NCBI GenBank assembly: GCA_934636825.1
Contig: CAKUBG010000004.1
Location: 54,067-118,066, forward strand
DNA from: an uncultured bacterium
GTDB lineage: Bacteria; Vulcanimicrobiota; Xenobia; Xenobiales; Xenobiaceae
Direction: 5' to 3'
Length of the DNA stretch: 64,000 bases
The notes under the pieces are model-generated. The model was not told the origin of the DNA and did not search any database. It was given only the letters and a program-made list of their open reading frames with translations. Position 1 is the stretch's first letter. Each line of letters starts with the position of its first letter. A program made the position numbers and the translations under genes. Positions 25,539-34,665 of the stretch are shown here, piece by piece.

Positions 25539-25632
25539 AATGTGTATCCTTTAGAATTGTCAGGGCTAAGTTCACCGGAAAGTTTAGCCTCAATAACTGG
25601 ACGTGCGACTGCTTATGCTCACACGCCTTGGT

Positions 25633-25662
25633 ATACTAACCTAAAAGCAGTACCTCTGGCAA
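25633..25662 (-). promoter_or_regulatory. Sigma-70 promoter candidate for ftsH
   Basis: On the minus strand TTGCCA and TAGTAT are 18 bases apart. They lie in the 157-base gap before ftsH. Confidence 0.45.
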
Positions 25663-25695
25663 GAAGAAGAGAGATAAGTGCGCCGCTAAAAATGG

Positions 25696-26250
25696 CTACT
25701 TTTTGTCTGCACCGGTAATGGTCAGTTCAGACAAATAAGGCAAGTTGCGATATAGTTGTTTATAATCCAAACCGTATCCAACCACAAATTGATCATCTAA
25801 AGAAAAACCGACATAGTCGGCCTTTATATTTGTTTGGTGTCTGTGGGGACGATCAAACATAGTGACAATCTTAATACTTTCCGGATCACGCAAAGATAAA
25901 GTTTTTACCAAATAGCTGAGAGTTTCTCCCTCATTGATAATATCCTCGACTATAAGGATCTTGCGTCCTTCGACTAAGCTGTCTAAATCTTTTAGAAGAC
26001 GAACATGGTTCGTCTCTTTGTCACGAGTTACACACAAAAAGTCAAAAGTTACATCTAAAGTTAAATATCGCGAGAGATCTGCTAAAAAAGGCACAGCCCC
26101 GCGCAAGACAGCCAACAAATGCACCGATTGTCCTTCGTAGTCGCGGCTAATTTGAGCGGCTAATTCTTTGACTCTGTCTTGAATTTGGTTTTCGGAAAAA
26201 ATAACTTGACCTAGTTGAACTCGGTCGACTGTTTCTGGAGAATGCGACAT
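25696..26250 (-). CDS. HPRT-like paralogue with altered active site, in the tilS-ftsH cluster
   Basis: A 184-residue protein with the HPRT fold pattern: VLRGAVPFLADL, then the PRPP loop, and VVGYGLDYKQLYRNLPYL at the end. The loop reads ILIVEDIINEGETL where hpt at 21760 has VLVVEDIVDTGLTL. The Asp in the D-T-G motif, the catalytic base of HPRTs, is Asn here, and the next Thr is Glu. So it is likely inactive or altered as an enzyme. It occupies the usual hpt slot between tilS (15 bases upstream) and ftsH. Confidence 0.85.
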   Translation of the reverse strand: MSHSPETVDRVQLGQVIFSENQIQDRVKELAAQISRDYEGQSVHLLAVLRGAVPFLADLSRYLTLDVTFDFLCVTRDKETNHVRLLKDLDSLVEGRKILIVEDIINEGETLSYLVKTLSLRDPESIKIVTMFDRPHRHQTNIKADYVGFSLDDQFVVGYGLDYKQLYRNLPYLSELTITGADKK

Positions 26251-26265
26251 TGCTGATACCCTTTC

Positions 26266-27837
26266 TTATATTGGTGACGCTTGTATGCTGATAACTTTGG
26301 TTTGGCCTGGCTTGGCCAAAAAATTTTGATCGGCTCTTAGGCCGACTACCCATATGATGTGCTTACCGCAACAGAGCAATGGAAGCAAATCACGCTCTTG
26401 CTGCGGCACCTGACTACTGAGCAAATATTTCTTCAATTTTTGATTTCCTTGGCCTCCGGCCGGAAAAAAACGATCGCCGGGTAGGCGAGAGCGCACCGAC
26501 ATAGCGCGACTACCGTCAAGTTCGGCCAAAAAACGGTTGGGATCGAGCCAAATTTTTAGAGGCTCAGGCCGTTGGCTAATCGGTTCAGCTCTGAAGGTCA
26601 ACTTCATACGACGCAAAGGAAACGACAACTCCAAGGACGGGGGAAGCTCAGGATGGACTATTTCAAGTTCCGAATCGATTTGCATAAAATGATGCAAAAG
26701 ATTTATCTGAGCTTGGGAAAGCTCCACTGTTTGAGAGGAAAGCTCTGTGCTTGGCAACTCCTTGGCAATATCGCTAGACCCTAACCAAAGAATATCCTGT
26801 TGCCAGCGTACTTGCAAATTGTTCACAAGGGGCATAAGTTTGCCGTTGGCAGCTGTTATAAAAGATTCCAAAGCGGTATAGTGGCAACTTTCCAAAGGCC
26901 AAACTTTGTTAGGCTTATTGGGCAGGTTGCTCAGCACCTTGTCTTGAGCTAAGCGCCAAAGGCGTTTACGCAAAGCTACCGGTAAAGAGGCCAACCAAGT
27001 GCGCCTAAAACCGACAAGATCGTTTTGCGGAATTTGAATAAAAGCTCTGTATTCTGCTAGAGGAGGTGGGGGAGTTGTAGAGGCGTAAACGGCGCCTTCA
27101 TTCCACAGCCTTTCAACTTGCTGACGAAAATAATCTTCATCTTCTTGAGCGCTTTGAGCTAAACGTCCCAAAGAAGCGACTATGCGCCCATTCCACTTCT
27201 TTAACAAAGGTAGCAATTCTAGGCGAACTTTAGTGCGTGGAGCGTCGGCAATATGGTTGGTGGAATCTTCGCGCCAAGTTTGGCCTCTTTGTAGCAAATA
27301 TTGGCATAATTCTTCTTTACTAAATATTAGCAAAGGACGCAATAAAACATAATTGTCGCGAAAACTTTGAGTCCTTATGGCTCTCAGTCCAGCTACTCCA
27401 GTGCCGTTTATTAAGCGCATGAGCACAGTCTCGGCCAAATCGTCGGCTGTGTGGGCTGTCAATAAAAATGGCAAATTGTATTCTTTTTGTATTTGCGCAA
27501 AGAAAGCGTAACGTTCGCTGCGACCGGCTTCTTCCAAAGAAAGTCCCTTAGCAGCGGCAACCTGAGCTATAGGCACTTTTTTAGACAAACAAACTATGCC
27601 CAGGCTGTGGCACAAATCTTCTGTATGTTTTCTGTCTTCTCCCGATTCAGGGCGTAGCTGATGATCTAAATGAGCTGCATAAATAGTTAGATCCAGGGCT
27701 GGTTGCAATTCGTGCAAAAGGCAAAGCAAAGCAGTAGAATCGCTTCCACCGGAAATGGCGGCTAAACAGCGGCTGCCCTTGGGAAGCAATTGAGATAATT
27801 GCAAAAAATTTTCTAAGCGGGTAGCGAGAGAAGACAT
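26266..27837 (-). CDS. tilS: tRNA(Ile)-lysidine synthase TilS
   Basis: A 523-residue enzyme that attaches lysine to C34 of tRNA-Ile(CAU), so that AUA codons are read as Ile. The PP-loop is intact: CLAAISGGSDSTALLCLLHEL (about 20-40). HTADDLAETVLMRLI follows, then the C-terminal TilS substrate-binding and lysine-domain regions (SRLPGDRFFPAGGQGNQKLKKYL). I place the start at the ATG at 27837 (MSSLATRLEN): a longer open frame upstream runs through tRNA-Met and is not real. The stop is 15 bases from the hpt-like gene. Confidence 0.93.
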   Translation of the reverse strand: MSSLATRLENFLQLSQLLPKGSRCLAAISGGSDSTALLCLLHELQPALDLTIYAAHLDHQLRPESGEDRKHTEDLCHSLGIVCLSKKVPIAQVAAAKGLSLEEAGRSERYAFFAQIQKEYNLPFLLTAHTADDLAETVLMRLINGTGVAGLRAIRTQSFRDNYVLLRPLLIFSKEELCQYLLQRGQTWREDSTNHIADAPRTKVRLELLPLLKKWNGRIVASLGRLAQSAQEDEDYFRQQVERLWNEGAVYASTTPPPPLAEYRAFIQIPQNDLVGFRRTWLASLPVALRKRLWRLAQDKVLSNLPNKPNKVWPLESCHYTALESFITAANGKLMPLVNNLQVRWQQDILWLGSSDIAKELPSTELSSQTVELSQAQINLLHHFMQIDSELEIVHPELPPSLELSFPLRRMKLTFRAEPISQRPEPLKIWLDPNRFLAELDGSRAMSVRSRLPGDRFFPAGGQGNQKLKKYLLSSQVPQQERDLLPLLCCGKHIIWVVGLRADQNFLAKPGQTKVISIQASPI

Positions 27838-27878
27838 GTCGGGAATACAAAAAAAGCCCAGATAATTCTGGGCCTTAT

Positions 27879-27953
<75 letters not shown>

Positions 27954-27963
27954 GGACGCGAGT

Positions 27964-27992
27964 ATAATAACGATTAGGCGTACTGTTGTCAA
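27964..27992 (-). promoter_or_regulatory. Consensus promoter of tRNA-Met
   Basis: On the minus strand TTGACA and TATTAT are separated by exactly 17 bases. The predicted start is a few bases before the tRNA 5' end. Confidence 0.85.
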
Positions 27993-28121
27993 GAGCATAT
28001 TTCAAAAAAATACAAAAAAGATCGATCTCGTTGCCTTGGCGATAAGATAAACAAGGAAAAGCAGATCAGACTTGAAATAGGCTGGATTAAGTTCGGTGAA
28101 ATAACTTTTGCAGGAGTCTCT

Positions 28122-29432
28122 ATGAGCGGTTCTAATCGGGGTGTGTCTGTAATTTATTACGGAAAAGGCACTACTTATAATCTGGCATTTTTAAGTGCAC
28201 TGGAGAAGGCTGGCTACAATTCCGGTGGAAGGGCCCTTCTTACCGCTGAAGGATTGGGGCAAAACTTGCATCCTGATGTAATAATTGTCGATTGCGCGGT
28301 AGCCGATTGGCACAGTACAGTCGATTTTATAGTGCAATTGCGCCAAAATTCCGCTTTACAGGAATGCACAATTATAGCTATCGTCTCTAATAAAGACGGC
28401 GAAGACGGAGAAGACCCAAGTGTTAAGTTGTTCGCTGCCGGAGCCTCTGATGTCATTGATATAAATACCGACCCTGAAGTCTTAGTGGCCAGAATCGGAG
28501 TGGCTTTGCGCTCTTATATGAAAGATATTCCCATTCCCAAAGTTCGCTCTGTGCGCTCTAAAGTGGAAGTAGTGGGAGTAGGTGATACTTTAGGTCGTTA
28601 TAAACTGGAAGCTATTTTGGGCATAGGCGGCATGGGTGTTGTTTATCGGGCCGTCGACACCGATTTAGACAGAGAAGTAGCCGTCAAAGTTTTGCCTGAC
28701 GACGCCAATTTGGCCAAACATCATGTAGAGCGTTTTTTGCGTGAAGCAGAAATAATGGCTCGTTTGAATATTCCCGAGACCGTACATATTTTTGATATCG
28801 GCAGCCAGCCGGTAAATTATATAGTTATGGATCTAATCCAAGGGAAAGATTTAGAACAACTGTTGCAAGAGAGATTGCTCAGTCCGGCCGAGGTGGTACG
28901 TATTGCCATTACTGTAGCCAAGGCTTTGTATAAAATTCATCAAGCCGACATTGTGCACCGCGATTTAAAACCCAGCAATATTTTTATCGATAAAAAGGGC
29001 AGAGTACGCCTTTTAGATTTCGGTATCTCCAAGTTGATTGATGCTCCGGTCATGCTTACTATGCCGGGCAGCACTTTAGGTACTCCTGTCTATATGGCTC
29101 CCGAACAATTCGATCTTAGCATGGGAGAAGTCTCTGCTCGCACCGATATTTATGCTTTAGGACTGATAATTTATGAGGCACTGGTGGGCCGTGTGCCTTT
29201 TAGGGAAGATGGCATAATGAATGTCATAAAAGAGATCGTTATGGGCAGCCCTATGTCTTTGCGCAAAGTACGTCCTCAAGTCGATCCTCAACTTGATAAG
29301 ATCGTGTTGAAAGCCACTTCCCGTAAGCCGGAACAGCGTTTTCAAAGTGCTTTAGAAATGGCTGAAGCTTTGGAAAAGTTGGATTTGAGTTTGCCAGATT
29401 ACAGTGTAATTAAAGAGGGACATGCCGAATAA
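28122..29432 (+). CDS. Receiver-like domain fused to Ser/Thr protein kinase
   Basis: A 436-residue protein. Residues 8-135 look like a response-regulator receiver fold, with Asp in VIIVDCAVAD at the phosphorylation site position and AGASDVIDIN near its end. Residues 155-420 are a Hanks-type kinase with the Gly loop LGIGGMGVVY, VK lysine in AVKVLP, the catalytic HRDLKPSNIF and DFG (LLDFGISKL), and an APE-like MAPEQF. It has no membrane helix. So it may link two-component-like input to Ser/Thr phosphorylation. AGGAG precedes the ATG. Substrates are unknown. Confidence 0.88.
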   Translation: MSGSNRGVSVIYYGKGTTYNLAFLSALEKAGYNSGGRALLTAEGLGQNLHPDVIIVDCAVADWHSTVDFIVQLRQNSALQECTIIAIVSNKDGEDGEDPSVKLFAAGASDVIDINTDPEVLVARIGVALRSYMKDIPIPKVRSVRSKVEVVGVGDTLGRYKLEAILGIGGMGVVYRAVDTDLDREVAVKVLPDDANLAKHHVERFLREAEIMARLNIPETVHIFDIGSQPVNYIVMDLIQGKDLEQLLQERLLSPAEVVRIAITVAKALYKIHQADIVHRDLKPSNIFIDKKGRVRLLDFGISKLIDAPVMLTMPGSTLGTPVYMAPEQFDLSMGEVSARTDIYALGLIIYEALVGRVPFREDGIMNVIKEIVMGSPMSLRKVRPQVDPQLDKIVLKATSRKPEQRFQSALEMAEALEKLDLSLPDYSVIKEGHAE

Positions 29433-29488
29433 GCGGAGGCTTTTTGAAATTATCCGCCGCAATGATTTTTTTAGGATAGACACACAAT

Positions 29489-30976
29489 ATGGAAGATGAA
29501 GTTACTTTAGAAGAGGAAAAAGCCGAGATAGAGGCTGCTTCTACCGAATCTGTTGCCCAGAAGCAGACAGAAACGAGCCAAAAAGAGTCGTCTGAGAGTG
29601 ATAATATAAGTTTGTGGGAGTCGATAAAATTGCTTTTTATGGCTTCCCGCGCTTTTTGGATTGTCAATTTAGTCAGCTTCGGAGACGGTATAGCTTATTT
29701 TGGCGTCTTAACTTTACTGACCAGATATTTAGGCTCAGATTTGGCTATGGGAACGGCTCGAGCTGGCTTAGCTGTATCTCTTTTTACCGGTCTGGTCACT
29801 TTGGCTGTTGCCGGAGGAGGTTGGGTGGCCGACAGGCTGGGAGTACGTCGTGCTTTGCTGGCTTCGTTGGGCGTAATTCTAATCGGTCGCGCTCTGTTAG
29901 CTTTTTGTCCTCATTTGGGAATTGGCGGTATGGCCTCTTTCTCCGCTGTGGCGGCTTTGGTCATTATGGCTTTAGGTTATGGCGTTTTAGAGCCATCCAT
30001 GTATAGTGGCGTCAAAGAATATACCGATCCGCGTACAGCTGCCATAAGCTTTAGTTTGCTCTATGCCATCATGAATTTAGGCATAGTTGCTTCCAACTTT
30101 ATTAGCCCCTATTTAAGAACCGATTCTTCGTTTATTCAGTTGGGCACTTTCGATGTCAAGGGCTTAGGTTTGGGCATTGAGGGCGTCTACTGGGCTTGCG
30201 CTATTATCACTCTGGTTATGTTCTTGGGCGTCTTGTGCTTTTTAACTAAAAAAGTTGACGAACATGATCGCTATGTAGCTCCTCAGACCGAGAAAGAAGC
30301 TGCTGCCGAAGAAGTTGTTCAGGAAACAGGAGAACCTGCTTCTTGGTGGGAGCGTCTGGTTAAACATTTGGGCCCCTTAGCTGACAAGCGCTTTCTTTTC
30401 TTTATCTTCATGCTTTTGCCTGTGCGTACTCTGTTCGCTCACCAATGGCTGACTATTCCCGATTATGTTTTTCGCTGCTATCCTGCCGAAGTTGCTGATA
30501 AGTTTGAATGGCTGACCGGTTTGAATCCTCTGGTAATTTGTGTATTTGTACCTTTATTTGCGGCCCTAACTCATAAAGTAAAAGTTATCGATATGATGTT
30601 GATCGGTACTTTTGTCAGTGCTGCTACCACCTTCTTATTGGTACCCGGCCCTAATTTAACCCGTTTGGTGCTCTATGTCATTATTTTCTCTTTGGGCGAA
30701 GCTCTCTGGTCTTCGCGCTTTTTGGAATATGTGGCTGCGTTAGCTCCTTCGGGCAAAGTTGGCGCCTATATGGGGTTAGCCGGCATCCCTTGGTTCTTGG
30801 CTAAATTTACTACCGGTCTCTATTCCGGTACTGTCTTAGATATTTTTGTGCCGGTTCAAGGCGTCCAACATTCCGGGCAAATGTGGTTTATCTACGCTTT
30901 AGTAGCTATGATTTCTCCTCTGGCTTTGCTTTTAGGGCGCAATTGGTTGCTGCGCGGAGAAAAGGAGGCACATTAA
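29489..30976 (+). CDS. Major facilitator superfamily transporter
   Basis: A 495-residue membrane protein with an acidic N-terminus (~45 residues) and about 12 hydrophobic segments in two halves. The loop GGWVADRLGVRRALLA between helices 2 and 3 is the MFS motif A (GxxxDRxGRR). FGDGIAYFGVL in helix 1 resembles the peptide (POT) branch, which is suggestive only. The substrate is unknown. A gene for an exported protein follows after one base, so the two are probably one operon. Confidence 0.8.
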   Translation: MEDEVTLEEEKAEIEAASTESVAQKQTETSQKESSESDNISLWESIKLLFMASRAFWIVNLVSFGDGIAYFGVLTLLTRYLGSDLAMGTARAGLAVSLFTGLVTLAVAGGGWVADRLGVRRALLASLGVILIGRALLAFCPHLGIGGMASFSAVAALVIMALGYGVLEPSMYSGVKEYTDPRTAAISFSLLYAIMNLGIVASNFISPYLRTDSSFIQLGTFDVKGLGLGIEGVYWACAIITLVMFLGVLCFLTKKVDEHDRYVAPQTEKEAAAEEVVQETGEPASWWERLVKHLGPLADKRFLFFIFMLLPVRTLFAHQWLTIPDYVFRCYPAEVADKFEWLTGLNPLVICVFVPLFAALTHKVKVIDMMLIGTFVSAATTFLLVPGPNLTRLVLYVIIFSLGEALWSSRFLEYVAALAPSGKVGAYMGLAGIPWFLAKFTTGLYSGTVLDIFVPVQGVQHSGQMWFIYALVAMISPLALLLGRNWLLRGEKEAH

Positions 30977-30977
30977 A

Positions 30978-31625
30978 ATGCATGATGGCTCGTTTTTTTC
31001 TCAGAGATTAGCTTGTCGCTGTTTTGTGATGCTGGGAGTTTTATGTTTGAGTTGGTCTTTGGGAGTCGCTCCGGTTCTCTCTGGTCCTATCGATAATCCG
31101 GTAGTAAAAACTGGAGTTTGGACTGATATTGTTGATGGCCACGATCCTCAAACTATAACTGCGCCGCAATGGAAGTCCAATGTTCCTTTTCGAGTAAATG
31201 ATCTTTATATAGGCATGAGCTCTGAAGAACTGGCTAAAGTGATGGGCACTCCTGAGCGCGGAGAAGAAGGCGAAACCAACGTTTATGGCGACAACGCCGT
31301 AATTCGTTTGAATGAAGGGCGAGTAGTCAATATTTCAGTAGCTCGTCCCTTAGGCGGTCGAGGAACGGCTTGGACTTTGGGACAAGGGCGAGCCGATTTC
31401 TTGGATTTAGGTTCTTCTGAAGCTACTTGCTTTGAGAAATTGGGGCGCCCCTTCGCTTTTTATGTGCATAAGAAAAAAGGGGTACGCATTGCCTTATATT
31501 CTCAGGCGCGTTGCGATTTGGGCATATTCTTTAAAGACGGCCAAGCCGAGGGCTTTTTAATGACTGAGCCCGGGCTTTTGGCTGAAGGGCTGCGTTGGAG
31601 CGGCTATGTTTTAGAGACTGAATAG
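30978..31625 (+). CDS. Exported protein of unknown function
   Basis: A 215-residue protein with a signal peptide (first ~34 residues, VLCLSWSLGVAPVLS) and a soluble domain. YIGMSSEELAKVMGTPERG looks like the small SmpA/DUF-type repeat seen in envelope proteins (pattern IGMS-EE-x-x-LGTP). The second half has a similar patch, SSEATCFEKLGRPF. This points to two copies of one domain. Role unknown. It follows the MFS gene with a strong AAAGGAGG site and precedes a phosphoesterase by 3 bases. Confidence 0.7.
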   Translation: MHDGSFFSQRLACRCFVMLGVLCLSWSLGVAPVLSGPIDNPVVKTGVWTDIVDGHDPQTITAPQWKSNVPFRVNDLYIGMSSEELAKVMGTPERGEEGETNVYGDNAVIRLNEGRVVNISVARPLGGRGTAWTLGQGRADFLDLGSSEATCFEKLGRPFAFYVHKKKGVRIALYSQARCDLGIFFKDGQAEGFLMTEPGLLAEGLRWSGYVLETE

Positions 31626-31628
31626 TTT

Positions 31629-32909
31629 ATGTCTGTTGACCGATGGCACCAACATAAAATCGCTTTGGCGGCAGCACTGCTTTGTGGAGTGATTGCTTTC
31701 GCTTTGGTATTTTACTTGGGGTATACCAATGCGGCTGCCGCCGGAGGCATTATGCCCGAGCGATGCGTCTATAGAATTTTTTGCTATACGATTTCTTTGC
31801 CTGCTGTGGCATTTTTACGCATAGTGCCGTTTGATGTTGGCCTTGATTTTTTGTTGGCTCAGTTGTTTGACCTTTCGCAATCGGTTGGCCGGGTAAGTCG
31901 GTCAGCTTTAGTTTACATTGCTGTCCGCTCTTTGGTAGCCGGTGTTTTTTATGCTTGGCTATTTTGGCTAGGCAGCAAAGTTTGGAAATATTGCCGAGAA
32001 CTGAAGCAGCAAGGGCGACTGGTTTGGACTAGACATTGCACTTATGCGCTCTTAGCTATAGTGGGCTTAGCTGTCGCTTTGGGGCTCTACTTGCGTAAAG
32101 ATGTGGGCGCTTATAAAGTTTGCGCCTATAAATTACACTTAAAAGGGCTGCCCTCGTCTTTAAGCGGCTTGCGTTTAGTGTTTTTTTCCGACTTGCATGC
32201 CGGAACTTACAGTAAGCGAAGCGACATACTCAGAGCAGCCGAATTAATCAATTCTTTACAACCGGATATTTTGGTGGGCGGCGGCGATTACGTTTTTGGC
32301 AACCGAGAGCGCTTTGCCGAGGCTACAGCCTGGATGCGTTTGTTACGACCGCGTTTGGCCTTTATTGGTGTTTTGGGTAATCACGACTATTGGCATGGCA
32401 GTGAGCAAGCGGAGAAAGCTTGTGCCGCCGGAGGATTGCTCTTACTGAATAACGAGCGGATTTTTATCGCTGAAAATAGAAAGATTTGTTCTACCGCTCC
32501 CGAGCGCGGTTTGTGCTTAGCCGGGGTTGGTGATTTGTGGTCTTTTCCTGTAGATATCGATAAAGCTTTGGCCGGTGTGGAAGAAACTATGCCTCGTTTG
32601 CTCTTTAGTCACAATCCGGATATCGTTTTCGAACGTTATAACGGAAATAAAAGAGTAGACTTTATTATCTCCGGCCATACTCACGGCGGTCAGGTACTTT
32701 TGCCTTGGGGAACTCCTTTGGGAGTTTCTACTAAGTACCCGCAGCAATTGACAGCAGGTTGGTATCGAGCCAAAAATTGTCAAGTTTATACTAATGTGGG
32801 GTTGGGGGAGACAGTAGTGCCTTTTCGCTGCGGCGTTAGGCCGGAAATTACTTTATTTGTATTGGACTCCGGCTCTTCCGATTGGTTCGAAGAAATTTAC
32901 AAAAATTAA
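31629..32909 (+). CDS. Membrane-anchored metallophosphoesterase, YkuE/YaeI-like
   Basis: A 426-residue protein. Three to four hydrophobic segments lie in residues 10-160; the C-terminal catalytic domain carries the calcineurin-type motifs VFFSDLHAGTY, GGGDYVFGN, VLGNHDYWHG, LLFSHNPDI and SGHTHGGQV. It is similar to YkuE/YaeI enzymes, some of which act on UDP-sugars or lipids. The substrate is unknown. Next comes an acyltransferase gene, which suggests a membrane-lipid context. Confidence 0.85.
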   Translation: MSVDRWHQHKIALAAALLCGVIAFALVFYLGYTNAAAAGGIMPERCVYRIFCYTISLPAVAFLRIVPFDVGLDFLLAQLFDLSQSVGRVSRSALVYIAVRSLVAGVFYAWLFWLGSKVWKYCRELKQQGRLVWTRHCTYALLAIVGLAVALGLYLRKDVGAYKVCAYKLHLKGLPSSLSGLRLVFFSDLHAGTYSKRSDILRAAELINSLQPDILVGGGDYVFGNRERFAEATAWMRLLRPRLAFIGVLGNHDYWHGSEQAEKACAAGGLLLLNNERIFIAENRKICSTAPERGLCLAGVGDLWSFPVDIDKALAGVEETMPRLLFSHNPDIVFERYNGNKRVDFIISGHTHGGQVLLPWGTPLGVSTKYPQQLTAGWYRAKNCQVYTNVGLGETVVPFRCGVRPEITLFVLDSGSSDWFEEIYKN

Positions 32910-32923
32910 AAGGTTTTGGACAA

Positions 32924-33553
32924 ATGGGTTTTTATGATCGTTTTGCTTTTAAGCCTATGCATTTAATAACTAAAAGCATTTTGAGTTTAATGGGTGGCTT
33001 GAAGATTTCTGGAGCTGAAAACATGCCTCTTAAGGGGGGTGCTCTTTTAGTTTGCAACCATATAAGTTTGTCCGATCCTTTGATGCTTTTGGGAGCTTTG
33101 CCTCGTCCGCTCTATTACATGGCGGCCAGTGAATTGTTTGAAATCCCCTATTTTAATAAACTTATCACCGCTTTAAGAGCTTTTCCGGTAAAGCGCGGCG
33201 GTCACGACTTGCATGCTTTAGCTTTTTGTCGCCGTTTGTTAGAGGCCGGCGAGGCTGTAGTTATGTATCCTGAAGGACGCTTGAGTGACGATCCCAGCAT
33301 TTTAGGGCCGCTAATGCCTGGAGCCGTTTCTCTGGCCATGCGAGCTCAAGTGCCGATTTATCCTATAATAGAGCTGGGTAGCGACAAATTCTTCCCTCGG
33401 CGGGCCAAATGGATCCATCGAGCTTTTAAAGAAGTGCGCTTTGGCCCGCCGCTGCACTTTCCGCCTTTAGATAAAAAAAGCAGCCTCTCTGTAAAAGAAC
33501 AGACAGAAGCTGCCAATGATAAATTGCGCCAATCAATGCTAAGTTTGTATTAG
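32924..33553 (+). CDS. PlsC-type lysophospholipid acyltransferase
   Basis: A 209-residue enzyme with the acyltransferase motifs NHISLSDPLML (NHx4D) at about 42, FPVKRGG, and YPEGRLSDD (EGxxS-like) at about 115. It probably acylates lysophosphatidic acid or a similar acceptor at the inner membrane. I chose the ATG at 32924; a longer frame overlaps the phosphoesterase. A short hydrophobic N-terminal region may anchor it. The upstream gene and this one likely form one unit. Confidence 0.85.
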   Translation: MGFYDRFAFKPMHLITKSILSLMGGLKISGAENMPLKGGALLVCNHISLSDPLMLLGALPRPLYYMAASELFEIPYFNKLITALRAFPVKRGGHDLHALAFCRRLLEAGEAVVMYPEGRLSDDPSILGPLMPGAVSLAMRAQVPIYPIIELGSDKFFPRRAKWIHRAFKEVRFGPPLHFPPLDKKSSLSVKEQTEAANDKLRQSMLSLY

Positions 33554-33576
33554 TTTGCCTGGCGAGTTGGTTAATC

Positions 33577-34506
33577 TTACCAAGTTCGTTTTTTCTTTTG
33601 CCATACCAAATCGTAAGCTTGAGCGGGAATATCGACAGCAAATGTTTCTATTTCTCCTGTCTGCGGATTGAGCAATTTTAAGTTATGGCTTTGTTGGTGG
33701 TTGTCGCTGAAGATAATTTTATCGCCTGTCGGAGACCAAGCCGGGTAGGAGGCTTGTTTTGTGCCTTCTTTATATAGGCGCAATCCGTCGTTTTCGCTCA
33801 CGCAAGCTAAAAAATCTCCGAAGTAACTGCGACCTCTAAAAGCTAAGCTTTGGCTATCCGGAGACCAAGTAGGCGTAACACAAGCTTCGTATTTTTTTAA
33901 GACAGGTCGCACGGAGCCAGTTAGTAAATTCATAATGTATATATGGCTCAAACCGCGTTTCCAGCTCATGAAAGCCAACTTCTTTCCATCCGGAGACAAA
34001 ACTGGATAATCGTTCATCAAATTGTTGTGGGTTAAACGTCGCAAGTTGGAGCCGTCGGCATTTACGGCAGCCAGTTCAGTATGTCCCCAGCGTGTAGTAG
34101 AAAAAATAACTTGGCTGCCGTCGGGAGTCCAGACTGGATGACGATCAGCATAGGCTGTCGAGGTAAGCCTTCTGACAAAACTTCCTTCCGTATCGGTAAT
34201 ATATAAGTTCCAAGTATTTTCAGAAAACATACTAAAAACTATTTCGTTAGTTTCGGCACATAAATTGGGCTCACGGCAATTGCGTCTGATATCCAATACT
34301 TGTTGCAAGTCACGTCCATCCGGGCGTACGGAATAAATTTGAAAATATTTATAAGGTTTGCAAGTAAATAAAATCAATTCCGATAGAGGCCCGGCTTTTG
34401 CTGCGGGGATAATAGCAACTAAAGTTGATACAATTGCTGTAAGACATAGTAGATATTTTAGCGATTTGAGCATAGCGGAGTATTCGTTCTTGGCATTTTC
34501 TAACAT
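33577..34506 (-). CDS. TolB-like beta-propeller protein (PD40 repeats)
   Basis: A 309-residue exported protein. A signal peptide lies in the first ~35 residues (LLCLTAIVSTLVAIIPAAKA). After it come about five WD40-like PD40 repeats of the type PVLSPDGKKLAFMS, PVWTPDGSQVIFSTT and PTWSPDSQSLAFRG, as in TolB. No TolB N-terminal domain is obvious, so I do not call it TolB. A shorter start at 34473 is possible. It is convergent with the acyltransferase gene. Confidence 0.8.
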   Translation of the reverse strand: MLENAKNEYSAMLKSLKYLLCLTAIVSTLVAIIPAAKAGPLSELILFTCKPYKYFQIYSVRPDGRDLQQVLDIRRNCREPNLCAETNEIVFSMFSENTWNLYITDTEGSFVRRLTSTAYADRHPVWTPDGSQVIFSTTRWGHTELAAVNADGSNLRRLTHNNLMNDYPVLSPDGKKLAFMSWKRGLSHIYIMNLLTGSVRPVLKKYEACVTPTWSPDSQSLAFRGRSYFGDFLACVSENDGLRLYKEGTKQASYPAWSPTGDKIIFSDNHQQSHNLKLLNPQTGEIETFAVDIPAQAYDLVWQKKKRTW

Positions 34507-34665
34507 CCTTTTTTAATGGAAGCGAAGGAATCTCCTTAGGCTAGCTTTTAAAGTGCGAAATTGTTGCCCAAGAGTGGGGCCTTTGTGCAAAAAAAGTAGG
34601 GGAGTTTGCCTTAGTGGAAAGGAACTAGCTTGGAGCTACTTATTGTAGGAGACATAGCTGGCAAA

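Noticed and set aside
33577..34506. Calling the propeller protein TolB
   Set aside because: It has PD40 repeats and a signal peptide, but lacks the TolB N-terminal domain and any Tol-Pal neighbours.
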